Shown here in pieces: positions 24,474 to 32,800 of a DNA stretch of 64,000 nt (position 1 is its first letter; each line of letters opens with the position of its first letter). Below the pieces are notes generated by a model. That model saw only the letters and a list, made by a program, of their open reading frames with translations, was not told where the DNA came from and searched no databases. The stretch covers positions 62,001 through 126,000 of IMG/VR virus record IMGVR_UViG_3300045971_000674, one strand, 5' to 3'. A program made the translations under genes and the position numbers. Origin of the DNA: a virus.

Positions 24474-25669
24474 AGCCAAACGAAAAACGTCTGCGCCAGC
24501 TCTTCGCTGGTACACATCGTCTGACCGAAGACAACGTCAAGCGGGCTATCGGCAGCGGGGTGCTTCCCACCTCGTCACTGTCTGACCCGCACATTCGTAA
24601 GATCATCGATCACATCCACAAGACCTCGAAGATCTCCGTGGCTGACATCGAGGATGAGATCAGCAGCGAAGTTGCACGCATTGCCAAGCAACATGCCAAG
24701 TCGCCATTGCTCTTTGGTTCGATGATGGCCAATGCTGTTGAGGCCGCGCTCTTCGACATGTTCTCTCCGAAGGCAGCCCGCACGAAGCCTGAGCACAACC
24801 TTCGCAAGCGCAAGAACAATGCCGGCGAAGACGAGATCGTGCCAAAGATCCAGGCGGTTCCCAAGTCAACCGTGCCAAAGTGGGATCCGGTCATCTTCTC
24901 GGCACTTGTTCGTCGCATCAAGGCTGAGAACCAGTCCATCTTCCCGCTGCGTAACTTCTACAACAAGAAGCCGATCATCTCTCCGCGCATCATCTATGTG
25001 CCGAGCAAGCATGAGGTAGATCAAAAGCAGTTCGGCGACATCGACACCGCTGCTGCCACGCCGAAGGGTGAGTTCATCTTCAATCTGCACTTCATGCAGC
25101 AGTGCATGGACTTCTCCCACACCAAGGGCATCAAGCCGAAGGGCAAGAAGTACGTGAGCAATGGTGGTGAGTTCCCCGATGAATACTGCATGATCGAGTT
25201 CCTGATCCTGCACGAGTTCTTCCACTACACCCATGCCGACTTCCACTACCACAAGGTGCTGAAGGACGACGAGGGCAAGAAGGCTGTTGGCAAGATCATC
25301 AACTGGGTCGGCGACTTCCGCACCAACTACGACTTGATCAAGGCTGGTCATGAAGGCATTCCGATGGGTCTGTACAACGAGCTGGTCAACTACGACCGCC
25401 AGTACACCTACGAAGAGATGTACAACCTCGTCAAGAACGAGTTGAAGAAGCTGAAAGAGAAGAAGGTGCCGAAGGTCGGCGACCTCGTCAAGGATCTCAA
25501 AGGTAAGGGCTACCACATCGTCACTGCTGTCGACATGGTCAAGGGCGAGGTTGATGCTCGTCCAGCCACGCAGGCCGAGATCGATGCTGTGTTGAAGCCA
25601 GCACCCGCCCCACAGATCGTTCAGGTAAAGGGTGGGCCAGCTCCCGCCAGTTCAGCAGGTAATCCATGA
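24470..25669 (+). CDS. HExxH putative metallopeptidase of a MoxR/VWA operon
   Basis: 399 residues, GTG start coupled to the ATPase stop. ILHEFFHYTH contains a zinc-peptidase HExxH (His248, Glu249, His252), followed by an acidic/His stretch and GDFRTNYD that may supply a third ligand. This resembles the peptidase-like N-terminal half of VWA-like DUF2201 proteins, here a separate gene. Cells often encode this trio next to each other. Whether it cuts protein is untested; C-terminus is Pro/Ala-rich. Confidence 0.72.
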   Translation: MKPNEKRLRQLFAGTHRLTEDNVKRAIGSGVLPTSSLSDPHIRKIIDHIHKTSKISVADIEDEISSEVARIAKQHAKSPLLFGSMMANAVEAALFDMFSPKAARTKPEHNLRKRKNNAGEDEIVPKIQAVPKSTVPKWDPVIFSALVRRIKAENQSIFPLRNFYNKKPIISPRIIYVPSKHEVDQKQFGDIDTAAATPKGEFIFNLHFMQQCMDFSHTKGIKPKGKKYVSNGGEFPDEYCMIEFLILHEFFHYTHADFHYHKVLKDDEGKKAVGKIINWVGDFRTNYDLIKAGHEGIPMGLYNELVNYDRQYTYEEMYNLVKNELKKLKEKKVPKVGDLVKDLKGKGYHIVTAVDMVKGEVDARPATQAEIDAVLKPAPAPQIVQVKGGPAPASSAGNP

Positions 25670-26814
25670 GCAAGTTCACACTAGACGAGATTGAAGTTGT
25701 CGAAGGCCCTTCGAAGAAGAAAAAGAAGGGTCAGGGCGGTGGTGGCGGTCAAGGCGAACCACAACCCGGTGGCGGTGGTGAACCCGGCGACGAAGAGGGC
25801 GACGGTTCTGGTGGTGAGGGTGAAGGCGAAGGTGAAGAGGGCGACGAAGAGGGTGAAGGCGCTGGCGGTGAAGCTGGTGAAGAACTCGACCGTCGTTCTG
25901 GCGATGACCACAGCACCCACCATGGCGAAGATGAGGATGATCCTGATGGTGAAACACCATCCAAGGAAGACCTAGAGAAGCATAGCAAGAAGGTCTCCAA
26001 GGCCACTGGCGAGAAGGACGAAGGAGCCAAGGCCGGCAAGGCTGGTGACGATCGTCCTGGCGAGAAGAGCGGCCGAGGCGGTCCTGGTTCCCACACCAAT
26101 CTCCAACCGCATGAGGTCGATTGGGCTTCCATTCGTCCACGCTACAACTGGAAGGATCTGTTGGCTCGTCTGATCCACGCATCCGACTCTACCGAAATCA
26201 CCTACCAGAAGGTGCACCGTCGTGCTGTCACTTCGATGCACACGGCTGCTCAGACCGGCGCTGGCGTAGTTCGCCCAGGCGAGAAGGACTTCCCAGCCAA
26301 CCTGGTGAAGCTCTGCATTGTCATCGACTCATCTGGCTCCATGTCGAGCGCCATCAAGACAGTGTTCGCGAACATCTCCAAGCTGTTCACTGAGAACTCG
26401 GCTGGCATTGCAAAGGAGTTCGCAATCGTCGAATTCTCAGGCAACTTCCACCCGTATGCGTGCACGCTGAATGGCAAGGCAGGTACTGCTCGAGCCATCA
26501 CGGGTGTAGAGGGCATGAAGGGCGCGGGTGGCGGGGAGCGTGTCGATCTGTCTGTGATCCTGAGTCGCCATGAGGGCGGTGGTACCAACTTCGACGAGCC
26601 GCTGGTGACTTGCCTGAAGGGGTTCGTCAAGGAGAAGTACAACGTGCTGGTCCTGACAGACCACGACATCACATCAGGTGGCAATCGTGAGAGCTTCTTG
26701 GACCTCTACGCATCCAACCACCAGCAGGTCTTCCTGATCCTCGACAGCAAGGAGACCTTCGTGAGTGTGATCAAGAGTCTGAAGCAGGCATCTGCCAACA
26801 TCAGCCACATGTGA
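25666..26814 (+). CDS. VWA-domain protein with low-complexity acidic N-terminus
   Basis: 382 residues, overlapping the metallopeptidase stop (ATGA). Residues 17-145 are a Gly/Glu/Asp/Lys-rich disordered region. The VWA domain begins near 212 with a complete MIDAS: DSSGS (Asp221, Ser223, Ser225), Thr307 in GGGTNFDE and Asp332 in LTDHD. VWA partners bind the MoxR ATPase and present the substrate. Ends in a bidirectional hairpin terminator. Confidence 0.88.
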   Translation: MSKFTLDEIEVVEGPSKKKKKGQGGGGGQGEPQPGGGGEPGDEEGDGSGGEGEGEGEEGDEEGEGAGGEAGEELDRRSGDDHSTHHGEDEDDPDGETPSKEDLEKHSKKVSKATGEKDEGAKAGKAGDDRPGEKSGRGGPGSHTNLQPHEVDWASIRPRYNWKDLLARLIHASDSTEITYQKVHRRAVTSMHTAAQTGAGVVRPGEKDFPANLVKLCIVIDSSGSMSSAIKTVFANISKLFTENSAGIAKEFAIVEFSGNFHPYACTLNGKAGTARAITGVEGMKGAGGGERVDLSVILSRHEGGGTNFDEPLVTCLKGFVKEKYNVLVLTDHDITSGGNRESFLDLYASNHQQVFLILDSKETFVSVIKSLKQASANISHM

Positions 26815-26820
26815 TCCTAC

Positions 26821-26853
26821 ACCAGACAAAACAAAAGGGCCTCCGGGCCCTTT
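26821..26853. terminator. Bidirectional terminator between convergent transcripts
   Basis: Stem AAAGGGCC/GGCCCTTT at 26834-26853. On the minus strand it is followed by TGTTTTGTC; on the plus strand it follows the VWA stop codon. Confidence 0.75.
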
Positions 26854-26907
26854 GTGGTGCTATCTAGCAATGCCCAGGCAGCGCGGTGCGCTATCTTGAA
26901 GCTAATG

Positions 26908-27168
26908 CTATTCCGGGAGCGGCTGATAGCGGGGAGAGTGGTGATACCTCGAGCGCAGATCACCGACCGATATCTTGAACGGCGATCTGTTGACGTGATT
27001 CTCATCTGCGTGCATTCCGATTTCAGCAGCTTCGAGTTCGACATCGAAGCAGCTGACTGATCGGATCTTCACGAAGGCGTCATGGCTGTTGGCACGCCAG
27101 ATATTCCCTTCAATGAGAGGATAGTTGCAGGTGCGAATAGCGGGTTGGGGGCGAAAAACGGTATTCAT
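26908..27168 (-). CDS. Hypothetical early protein
   Basis: 86 residues from ATG 27168, with GGAAAG upstream and a TATAAT promoter ~40 bases ahead. Alpha/beta, His- and Asn-rich; no family recognised. It ends ahead of the bidirectional terminator. Confidence 0.6.
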   Translation of the reverse strand: MNTVFRPQPAIRTCNYPLIEGNIWRANSHDAFVKIRSVSCFDVELEAAEIGMHADENHVNRSPFKISVGDLRSRYHHSPRYQPLPE

Positions 27169-27204
27169 TTCAAGCACTTTCCAATCAATTTAAGACACAA
27201 GATC

Positions 27205-27246
27205 ATTATATCATGGTCCTGGAAAGTGTGTAGGAAATAATGTAAC
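27205..27246 (-). promoter_or_regulatory. Early promoter, TGATATAAT with upstream GTTAC box
   Basis: Extended -10 TATAAT at 27205-27210; a GTTAC box at 27242-27246 as in the other early promoters here. Confidence 0.55.
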
Positions 27247-27252
27247 GCCGCG

Positions 27253-27462
27253 TTAACGACGTGACGATCTGGGTGGCCCGTAATCTTCCCTACGCTCCAC
27301 GCCGCTGAACGTGTAGTGGAACATGCCCTCGCCATCATCGCAGTCGACGAAGTCATGCAGCACGTGGTCGCCGTTGCAGATTGTGGTGTACCACTTGCCT
27401 TTGAAGAGAACCCACTTGCCGCCCTTCCACCAGCGGTAGAGCTTGAAATTAGAGAGCTTCAT
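27253..27462 (-). CDS. Small hypothetical protein
   Basis: 69 residues, very rich in Trp and aromatic residues (RWWKGGKWVLFKGKWY), beta-rich, basic. It overlaps the end of the 264-residue gene by 14 bases. No family recognised. Confidence 0.62.
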   Translation of the reverse strand: MKLSNFKLYRWWKGGKWVLFKGKWYTTICNGDHVLHDFVDCDDGEGMFHYTFSGVERREDYGPPRSSRR

Positions 27463-28243
27463 AGCGCGCCTTGATGTCTGCGGAGAGTGCGTTCTCGGGA
27501 GCAGCTTGCCAAGAACCCGGAACTCGGCCTTCAGGTTGCAGGAATTGAATGGCGCTGAATTTGGTGTGACCCTTGGGGTCGTAGGCCATCTCGTGACAGA
27601 GGATCTGCGTGGCCATCTTCGCGTGTTCGCCGCCCAGCAATCCGCCGAACATGGCGAGTTCGCGGGTGGCCGCGTGAATGCGCTGATACAGAACCGCCCG
27701 CAGTTGGTCGGCACCAGCCAGGTAGATGTTCGTGTGATCGCTCCAACGCACCAGCTCGAAGATCACCGTCAAGGCGTTCATGCGAGTGCAGGTCTGGTAG
27801 TAGTTGTTCAGCGAGTTCGTGAAGGCGCCCAAGCAGGTCGGGTTGCCCTCTTGGCTCTGCCAGATCACATCGACACCGTACGTATCCTTGAACGCTGCAA
27901 GCAGCACCTTGTCGCTGAAGTTGGGGCAGGCGCCAATGTGGTAGCGCGAAAAGCGTTTTGCCTCTTCAAACGCGTCGATCACGCGCTTGACGCGGTCATC
28001 GACCGTGCAGTACCGGTTGCGCAGCTTGGCCGGGATCTCCACCAGCCGGGCGAAGTGCTCGCCCATGATGGCTTTGACGACGTTCTTGAACTCTTCACCG
28101 TGTGGAACTTCGGCCCGCGGATCGTACTGATCACGACAGCCCTCGACCACGTAGGTGCAGAGCTCAGTAACGATCTTCCACCGGGCCTGCAGCTCCTCGA
28201 GCGGGTAGGTCTCGATGAAGAAGGGGCAGAACTCAGAAGTCAT
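27449..28243 (-). CDS. Hypothetical protein
   Basis: 264 residues, mainly helical, seven Cys. ATG 28243 (MTSEFCPFFIETY) overlaps the preceding gene by 11 bases. No catalytic motif recognised. Cys and His are spread rather than clustered, so zinc binding is not evident. Confidence 0.72.
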   Translation of the reverse strand: MTSEFCPFFIETYPLEELQARWKIVTELCTYVVEGCRDQYDPRAEVPHGEEFKNVVKAIMGEHFARLVEIPAKLRNRYCTVDDRVKRVIDAFEEAKRFSRYHIGACPNFSDKVLLAAFKDTYGVDVIWQSQEGNPTCLGAFTNSLNNYYQTCTRMNALTVIFELVRWSDHTNIYLAGADQLRAVLYQRIHAATRELAMFGGLLGGEHAKMATQILCHEMAYDPKGHTKFSAIQFLQPEGRVPGSWQAAPENALSADIKARYEAL

Positions 28244-28661
28244 GATCGAGGTCTCCGAAGTTGCTGTCGTTGTCGCCTTCGTTTGTGTTGATCTCGAGGA
28301 AACCGAACACGAGGACACCGTTGACCTCGAAGCACTCGAACGGCCGGGAGAACTTGATCAGATGCGTGGTTGCATCCAGCTCCTTGCCATCGAGATGTTC
28401 CAGCGGGATGATGCCGATGGTGCCTGAATCCACGAGGAACTTGCGCTTGCCTGAGCTGTACTCGCCGTCACCGAACTTGGTGTAGAAGGCGACGACAGAA
28501 CCAGGAAGCCCGTTGGCGCGTGTCCAGGTCGACTGACATTGGTGTTTGAAGTTCCCGCAGTTGTCCAACACTTCATCCCAGTTGTCGTCGGGGATGTTGT
28601 AGGCGGGATCTCCCACGACGTAGGAGCCAGCCGGCAAGGTCACGCGCATGGGGTTGGTCAT
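28233..28661 (-). CDS. Hypothetical beta-rich protein
   Basis: 142 residues. SYVVGDPAYNIPDDNW near the N-terminus and LVDSGTIGIIPLE in the middle recall a small family seen in phages and bacteria with a GDPxY start; function of that family unknown to me. Acidic C-terminus. Confidence 0.7.
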   Translation of the reverse strand: MTNPMRVTLPAGSYVVGDPAYNIPDDNWDEVLDNCGNFKHQCQSTWTRANGLPGSVVAFYTKFGDGEYSSGKRKFLVDSGTIGIIPLEHLDGKELDATTHLIKFSRPFECFEVNGVLVFGFLEINTNEGDNDSNFGDLDHDF

Positions 28662-28663
28662 GA

Positions 28664-29098
28664 TCAGCAGACGATGTCGAAGACGGTTTCCGACACCGGC
28701 ACGATCTTGCAGGTGCTGGCGGGTTGGTAGTCCTTGTTGCCGGCCAAGCGCTGAGCGGCGACTTCGGTCATCGTGTTCGACTTGCCGGCCGTCACGACCT
28801 CGAGGGCGCGCTGTGCAGCATCGACAGTCTGGGCGCGGCGCTCAACGTGATTCGGCATGCCGATGATCTTCGGCACCTTGCGTTCGGGGGCGGAGGCAGA
28901 GCCGTCGGGTTGCAGGATGGGATTGACGGGGTGCATCTCGTCTTCCAGCGGTTGCGGCAGCGAGAGCGCGTACTTCTCGGCTTGATTCTTCGCAAGGATC
29001 GTGGCACCGCCAGCGGCGATCCATGCCGGTCCCATGGCGCAACCTGAAGCCAGTGCGATGGTGGTCAGAGCGGCGAGAGTGGTCAGAGTGCGCTTCAT
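28664..29098 (-). CDS. Predicted lipoprotein
   Basis: 144 residues. Signal peptide with lipobox LASGC at residues 16-20, so the mature protein should be lipid-anchored on the periplasmic side. It has a strong early promoter, so it is made soon after infection; superinfection exclusion or envelope modification are possible roles, neither shown by sequence. Two C-terminal Cys. Confidence 0.78.
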   Translation of the reverse strand: MKRTLTTLAALTTIALASGCAMGPAWIAAGGATILAKNQAEKYALSLPQPLEDEMHPVNPILQPDGSASAPERKVPKIIGMPNHVERRAQTVDAAQRALEVVTAGKSNTMTEVAAQRLAGNKDYQPASTCKIVPVSETVFDIVC

Positions 29099-29130
29099 GA
29101 TGGACCTTTCGGTTGTTGGGTTGATGATTG

Positions 29131-29173
29131 ATTATACATCAACCTGCGCCCACGTGCACATCTAAAGTGTAAC
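29131..29173 (-). promoter_or_regulatory. Repeated early promoter (copy 1)
   Basis: 20-base block GTTACACTTTAGATGTGCAC (29154-29173), 17-base spacer, TATAAT (29131-29136) with TG before it. Same layout at 31385 and 39452. Confidence 0.75.
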
Positions 29174-29183
29174 GCCGTGTATC

Positions 29184-29627
29184 TCAGTAGTTTTCGGTGT
29201 AGGTCGAGCACCATGCGGTCTTGTCACCGAGATCGATGTCGAGCTTGATGGCGAGTTGCGCCAGTTCGTAGGTTGCTGCGCAGTGCTTGACCAGCGCCTT
29301 GGCCTTCGAGGTGCCCCACACGGAGAGCGTGACGTCCGTGGTGTACGAGTAGCCCTTTTGGCCGACCGGCATCACGGTGACGTCGAGGTAGGCGAGGAAG
29401 CTTTCCTTGCCGTAGATCGGCTGGAGCTTCGAGTTCAGGAGGATCTTGATGGTGTCGTAGAACTTCAGACGGATCTGCGAACCGTTGGGGAAGGTGACTT
29501 GATGGATGTAGGGAGTGCGACCGACGACGAAGTTGCCCTTGAGCAGCTCCAGCACTTCATCCTTGCGGAAGGCACGCTTGAAAGCGTCTTGATCGGGAAG
29601 GAGGGCCTGCAGTTCGTCGAGGTTCAT
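29184..29627 (-). CDS. Hypothetical early protein
   Basis: 147 residues, alpha/beta, starts after AAGGA. Own early promoter at 29655. No motif recognised. Confidence 0.7.
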   Translation of the reverse strand: MNLDELQALLPDQDAFKRAFRKDEVLELLKGNFVVGRTPYIHQVTFPNGSQIRLKFYDTIKILLNSKLQPIYGKESFLAYLDVTVMPVGQKGYSYTTDVTLSVWGTSKAKALVKHCAATYELAQLAIKLDIDLGDKTAWCSTYTENY

Positions 29628-29654
29628 GAGGAGTCCTTGGGAGTTGATAGGTCC

Positions 29655-29698
29655 ATTATATCATGCTGGCCCGGGCATGACACAGAAGATTGCGTTAC
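29655..29698 (-). promoter_or_regulatory. Early promoter GTGTCA-N17-TATAAT
   Basis: TGATATAAT at 29655-29660; GTAAC box at 29694-29698. Confidence 0.6.
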
Positions 29699-29985
29699 TC
29701 GCGCACCCAGCTCGCCAGGTCTTCAGTCGAATCGAGGACGTTGCCCTCTTCGTCCAGAATCTGGAACTCGTGACAGCACATGCAGCGGCAGTTCTGTGCG
29801 ATGTTGTACTCGAGGCGGGCCATCGTTGGCGACTCATCGAACACCGTCATGATGTAGTTGCTCAGCGTGGTGACCGCGCCCTCGGCAAACCAGTTGACCA
29901 TGCGAGCGATCTGCTCGGGTGTGACGGGCTCGCCGTAGTCGACGAGATACTGGCGAATGCGATCGGCGGAAACGTAGTTCAACAT
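29695..29985 (-). CDS. Hypothetical protein with Cys cluster
   Basis: 96 residues from an ATG with AAGGA upstream. A helical first half and a CRCMCCHEF cluster near residue 65 that may bind metal; acidic C-terminus. Overlaps the preceding gene by 7 bases. Confidence 0.66.
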   Translation of the reverse strand: MLNYVSADRIRQYLVDYGEPVTPEQIARMVNWFAEGAVTTLSNYIMTVFDESPTMARLEYNIAQNCRCMCCHEFQILDEEGNVLDSTEDLASWVRE

Positions 29986-30254
29986 TTGGCTTTCCTTCGT
30001 TCGTCGCAGGTCTTGCAGACACAGCGACCATGGCTGGCTTGACGAGCAGAGTGCCAGAGCACGCGATCGCAGAAGTCGATCCACTCGGCGTTCATCTGGA
30101 GCACGACGCGTTGTTCGTCTGTCGGCTTGCCCTTCAAGGTCTTGCGGTACGCCATGGCGTCGTCATACGCCATCTTCCACTTCTTCCAGTCCTCTTCGCC
30201 GAGGAAGTCACGAGCATCGTATTCGCAAAGCTGCTTGGGCGAGAGAGCCGTCAT
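29979..30254 (-). CDS. Small protein with C-terminal zinc-ribbon-like motif
   Basis: 91 residues. Charged helical body and a C-terminal CVCKTCDERRKAKC. ATG overlaps the upstream stop (ATGA). Function unknown. Confidence 0.66.
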   Translation of the reverse strand: MTALSPKQLCEYDARDFLGEEDWKKWKMAYDDAMAYRKTLKGKPTDEQRVVLQMNAEWIDFCDRVLWHSARQASHGRCVCKTCDERRKAKC

Positions 30255-30502
30255 TTCGGCGCCGTCCAGCGAACTTGGTTCAGAGGCTCCGACTCGTAGC
30301 GGATGTTGTCGACCTCGATCACGCTGACGTCGTAGATCACGACCGCTACGAGCATGTCCTTGATGCGGTGCCCACGGTACTTCTCGATGCAGGCAGCGAT
30401 GATGGCTGCACGGCTGCATCCGTCGTAGCGGCACTTGTCGATGGTCGGGAACGGGTCCCAGACCAGACACTCGACATGGGTCTGCATCGGCAGGTATTTC
30501 AT
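30251..30502 (-). CDS. Small hypothetical protein
   Basis: 83 residues; ATGA overlap with the gene before it. Three Cys in the N-terminal half and an alpha/beta C-terminus. No family recognised. Confidence 0.65.
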   Translation of the reverse strand: MKYLPMQTHVECLVWDPFPTIDKCRYDGCSRAAIIAACIEKYRGHRIKDMLVAVVIYDVSVIEVDNIRYESEPLNQVRWTAPK

Positions 30503-30900
30503 GATGGGTTCTTCTCGAAGACTACGAGGTTGCGAACGTCGTCGTACTCGGCATTCCACGAATGACCGGTGATCTTGGACAGATCCTCGATCCAGTCGGC
30601 GACGTTCACGTTGTAGTGAGCACGCGTATGGCACTCGATGCGGTAGCGATCGCCCCAAATCGGCTTGACGTTCTCGTGAATGTCGACCCGTTCCAGGATG
30701 TCGTTCGAGTACTGATCGCGCTCGAGAACGACAGGGCCGAAGCCGGGAATGCTCTTCTTCAGGAGCCAGTAGCCGCGCGTGTAGCTGCCATTCTTGCCAG
30801 GAATGATCTCACGTTCACACGTGTAGGCGTGTTCACCGTCAACGAGGATGGAGAAGCAGACGTTGCCGTCATCATCAACTCGTTCGATCTTCTTGGTCAT
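30499..30900 (-). CDS. Hypothetical protein
   Basis: 133 residues; ATG 30900 has AGGAG upstream, so a longer in-frame reading from further upstream was rejected. Beta-rich, no recognised motif. First of four coupled small genes. Confidence 0.7.
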   Translation of the reverse strand: MTKKIERVDDDGNVCFSILVDGEHAYTCEREIIPGKNGSYTRGYWLLKKSIPGFGPVVLERDQYSNDILERVDIHENVKPIWGDRYRIECHTRAHYNVNVADWIEDLSKITGHSWNAEYDDVRNLVVFEKNPS

Positions 30901-30921
30901 GGCTTGTATCTCCTGCCCGCA

Positions 30922-30939
30922 AAGGGCCCGAAGGCCCTT
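30922..30939 (-). terminator. Hairpin with TTCG loop
   Basis: AAGGGCC/GGCCCTT stem after the 114-residue gene; no T tract, so partial termination or mRNA protection. Confidence 0.45.
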
Positions 30940-30962
30940 ATTGGGAAGATCTCGCGAGGAGA

Positions 30963-31307
30963 TCATTCGGCCGTTGCGGCACCGGCGGGAGCGGCTTCGA
31001 CTTCGGCGCTGGCTTCGGCGGCAACCGGAGCTTGCGAGGCTTCGTAGTCGGCTTCCAGCTTGGCGGCGACCTTGGCGCGCAGGGTGGCCAGCTTCAGCTT
31101 CTTCAGATCGCTCGGGGCGCCGGCCTTGAGGATGACGGCGTGGGCGAGCAGCTTGGTTTGGTCGGTGGCCTTGCCGGCCAGGACAGCGGCGGTCCAGGTC
31201 GGGCCGAACGAGAAGCGCTTGCGGCTGGCGCGTTGGGCGACAGACTTCGGGGTGGCGACGGCTTGGGTTTCGACGGCGACGGTGGTGGTGGTGGTTTGAG
31301 CGGTCAT
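30963..31307 (-). CDS. Ala-rich early protein
   Basis: 114 residues, Thr/Val-rich start, basic middle (RASRKRFSFG) and Ala/Glu tail. The repeated early promoter at 31385 drives it through a ~70-base leader. Function unknown. Confidence 0.7.
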   Translation of the reverse strand: MTAQTTTTTVAVETQAVATPKSVAQRASRKRFSFGPTWTAAVLAGKATDQTKLLAHAVILKAGAPSDLKKLKLATLRAKVAAKLEADYEASQAPVAAEASAEVEAAPAGAATAE

Positions 31308-31384
31308 TTGGAAATCTCCAGGTGGTTGACGAAGGGTTTGAACTTTGGTCTCGATCAGCTTTTGTTTGTTTAGCCGATAGATAG

Positions 31385-31427
31385 ATTATACATCCACCAC
31401 CAACGATGTACACAACTAGAGTGTAAC
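31385..31427 (-). promoter_or_regulatory. Repeated early promoter (copy 3)
   Basis: GTTACACTCTAGTTGTGTAC (31408-31427), 17-base spacer, TATAAT (31385-31390). Confidence 0.75.
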
Positions 31428-31445
31428 AGTCCTCAACCTACGCGG

Positions 31446-31955
31446 TCAACTTGTAACCTCTTCCCACTTGAAGAAGCCATGGCCACTGATCTCTTCGTAC
31501 AGCTGGCGCATCACCCGAAGGGTGGCTTCCCGTTCATCAGGCGTGCAGCCACAGCCGATGATTTGGTCAGGGTCCCGATCAAGGCCGAAGTCGTGGCGGT
31601 AGCGCAGGGCCATAGAGTAGAGCAGGCCCGCAGGTGGCTCTACTGGTAGACCCTGCGGCAACCGCGCAGATCCGTTGAGGCGCTCAGCCAACTTCAACGA
31701 GTAGGCCAGACGAGAAGCGTCATCGTAGAAATCTCCGCCGACCTTCAGCATCACGTCATGGTCGAAATTGTCCGATGAGATGTGCCGACCATCAGCTGAC
31801 ACCTGCCAAGGACCAGTATCGACCTCCACCTGCGTTCCCACGAGGGCCTCGCATCCAGCGCGAATGCGGTTGAGAGTACCGTAGCGAAGGTTGGGGTTGC
31901 GATGAACGTCGACAAGAATCTCGACGTCCTTCATGATGTCATCGATTTCCTTCAT
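31446..31955 (-). CDS. Hypothetical protein
   Basis: 169 residues, helical, acidic; ATGA overlap with the gene ahead. No family recognised. Confidence 0.7.
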   Translation of the reverse strand: MKEIDDIMKDVEILVDVHRNPNLRYGTLNRIRAGCEALVGTQVEVDTGPWQVSADGRHISSDNFDHDVMLKVGGDFYDDASRLAYSLKLAERLNGSARLPQGLPVEPPAGLLYSMALRYRHDFGLDRDPDQIIGCGCTPDEREATLRVMRQLYEEISGHGFFKWEEVTS

Positions 31956-32443
31956 TGAGACATCTTCTGTTCGACCCAGCGAACGATTGCTTCGCGCAGC
32001 ATGGGCTTGAGGTCTTCCTTGGAGAGGAGGGTGCGCTCAGCGAACACCAGCTTGCCGTCAGCATTGACGTCTGCAGTGCCATGCGATGCGATGCAGTCGA
32101 TCAGATCGGCAGTGGCATGGTCCATCGCCTCGTCGTAGTCGATGTTGCCGATCAGGTTTGCGAGTGCGTCCTGTGCGACCTCGGCCTGATGGCTCATCAT
32201 GATGAGCTCGGCCGTCAGCATGCCGACCTGCAGCTGCTGGATCTCGACTGTGCGTTCGTACGTGTGGAGGATCGCCTCTGTCTGATCGATCAGGTCTTCG
32301 AGGTTGTCACCAACGACGTACAACGCGCCTGAGCCATCTGGGCCAATGGCGCCGCCACTGCACTCGGTCACGATTCCCTGCAGTGTTTCAATGTGTTCGT
32401 CGAAATCTTCTTGATCGTCGGGGCGGCTAGAAATTACGGCCAT
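31952..32443 (-). CDS. Hypothetical helical protein
   Basis: 163 residues starting at MAVISSRPDDQ behind GAGGAG. Long acidic helices, possible coiled coil around residues 60-110. No family recognised. Confidence 0.7.
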   Translation of the reverse strand: MAVISSRPDDQEDFDEHIETLQGIVTECSGGAIGPDGSGALYVVGDNLEDLIDQTEAILHTYERTVEIQQLQVGMLTAELIMMSHQAEVAQDALANLIGNIDYDEAMDHATADLIDCIASHGTADVNADGKLVFAERTLLSKEDLKPMLREAIVRWVEQKMSQ

Positions 32444-32453
32444 CTTCTTCTCC

Positions 32454-32759
32454 TCAGTCTTTGATGAATCCGACCCGAGGAGTGATGTCACAGGCTGGGT
32501 GGGCGAGGGCAACAAGCCCGTCCAACTCTGCCGATGACACGTCCGCCGGATCTACTGGGAGGAATCGATCGATGAAGATCTCGTCCTCCATCATTCCCTT
32601 GAAACCCTGCCCAACGTAGGTCACCGTCTCGCCATTGCGGGCACAGACGATCAGGTAGCTGTTTTTCTCTTCGTCGAGGAACAGCATACCTGGGAGGATG
32701 ATGAGGGGTTTGGTTGCATTCAATTGTAACTCCAGTGGGTGTGAATGTGTAGGAATCAT
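32454..32759 (-). CDS. Small hypothetical protein, start uncertain
   Basis: 101 residues from the ATG at 32759, but TACAAT at 32758-32763 overlaps that ATG and there is no Shine-Dalgarno. An in-frame TTG at 32723 has GGAG 6 bases upstream and would give 89 residues; ATG 32687 is a third choice. Beta-rich, no family recognised. Confidence 0.55.
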   Translation of the reverse strand: MIPTHSHPLELQLNATKPLIILPGMLFLDEEKNSYLIVCARNGETVTYVGQGFKGMMEDEIFIDRFLPVDPADVSSAELDGLVALAHPACDITPRVGFIKD

Positions 32760-32800
32760 TGTAACAACCCATCATCCTCTTGTATACCTACGGTCCTTCG

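Noticed and set aside
25720-26090. Gly/Glu-rich repetitive DNA as a possible CRISPR or satellite
   Set aside because: It is the in-frame low-complexity linker of the VWA protein, with no spacer/repeat structure.
26817-27044. 75-codon minus-strand open frame next to the VWA gene
   Set aside because: It overlaps the better-supported 86-residue gene in another frame and runs through the terminator hairpin.
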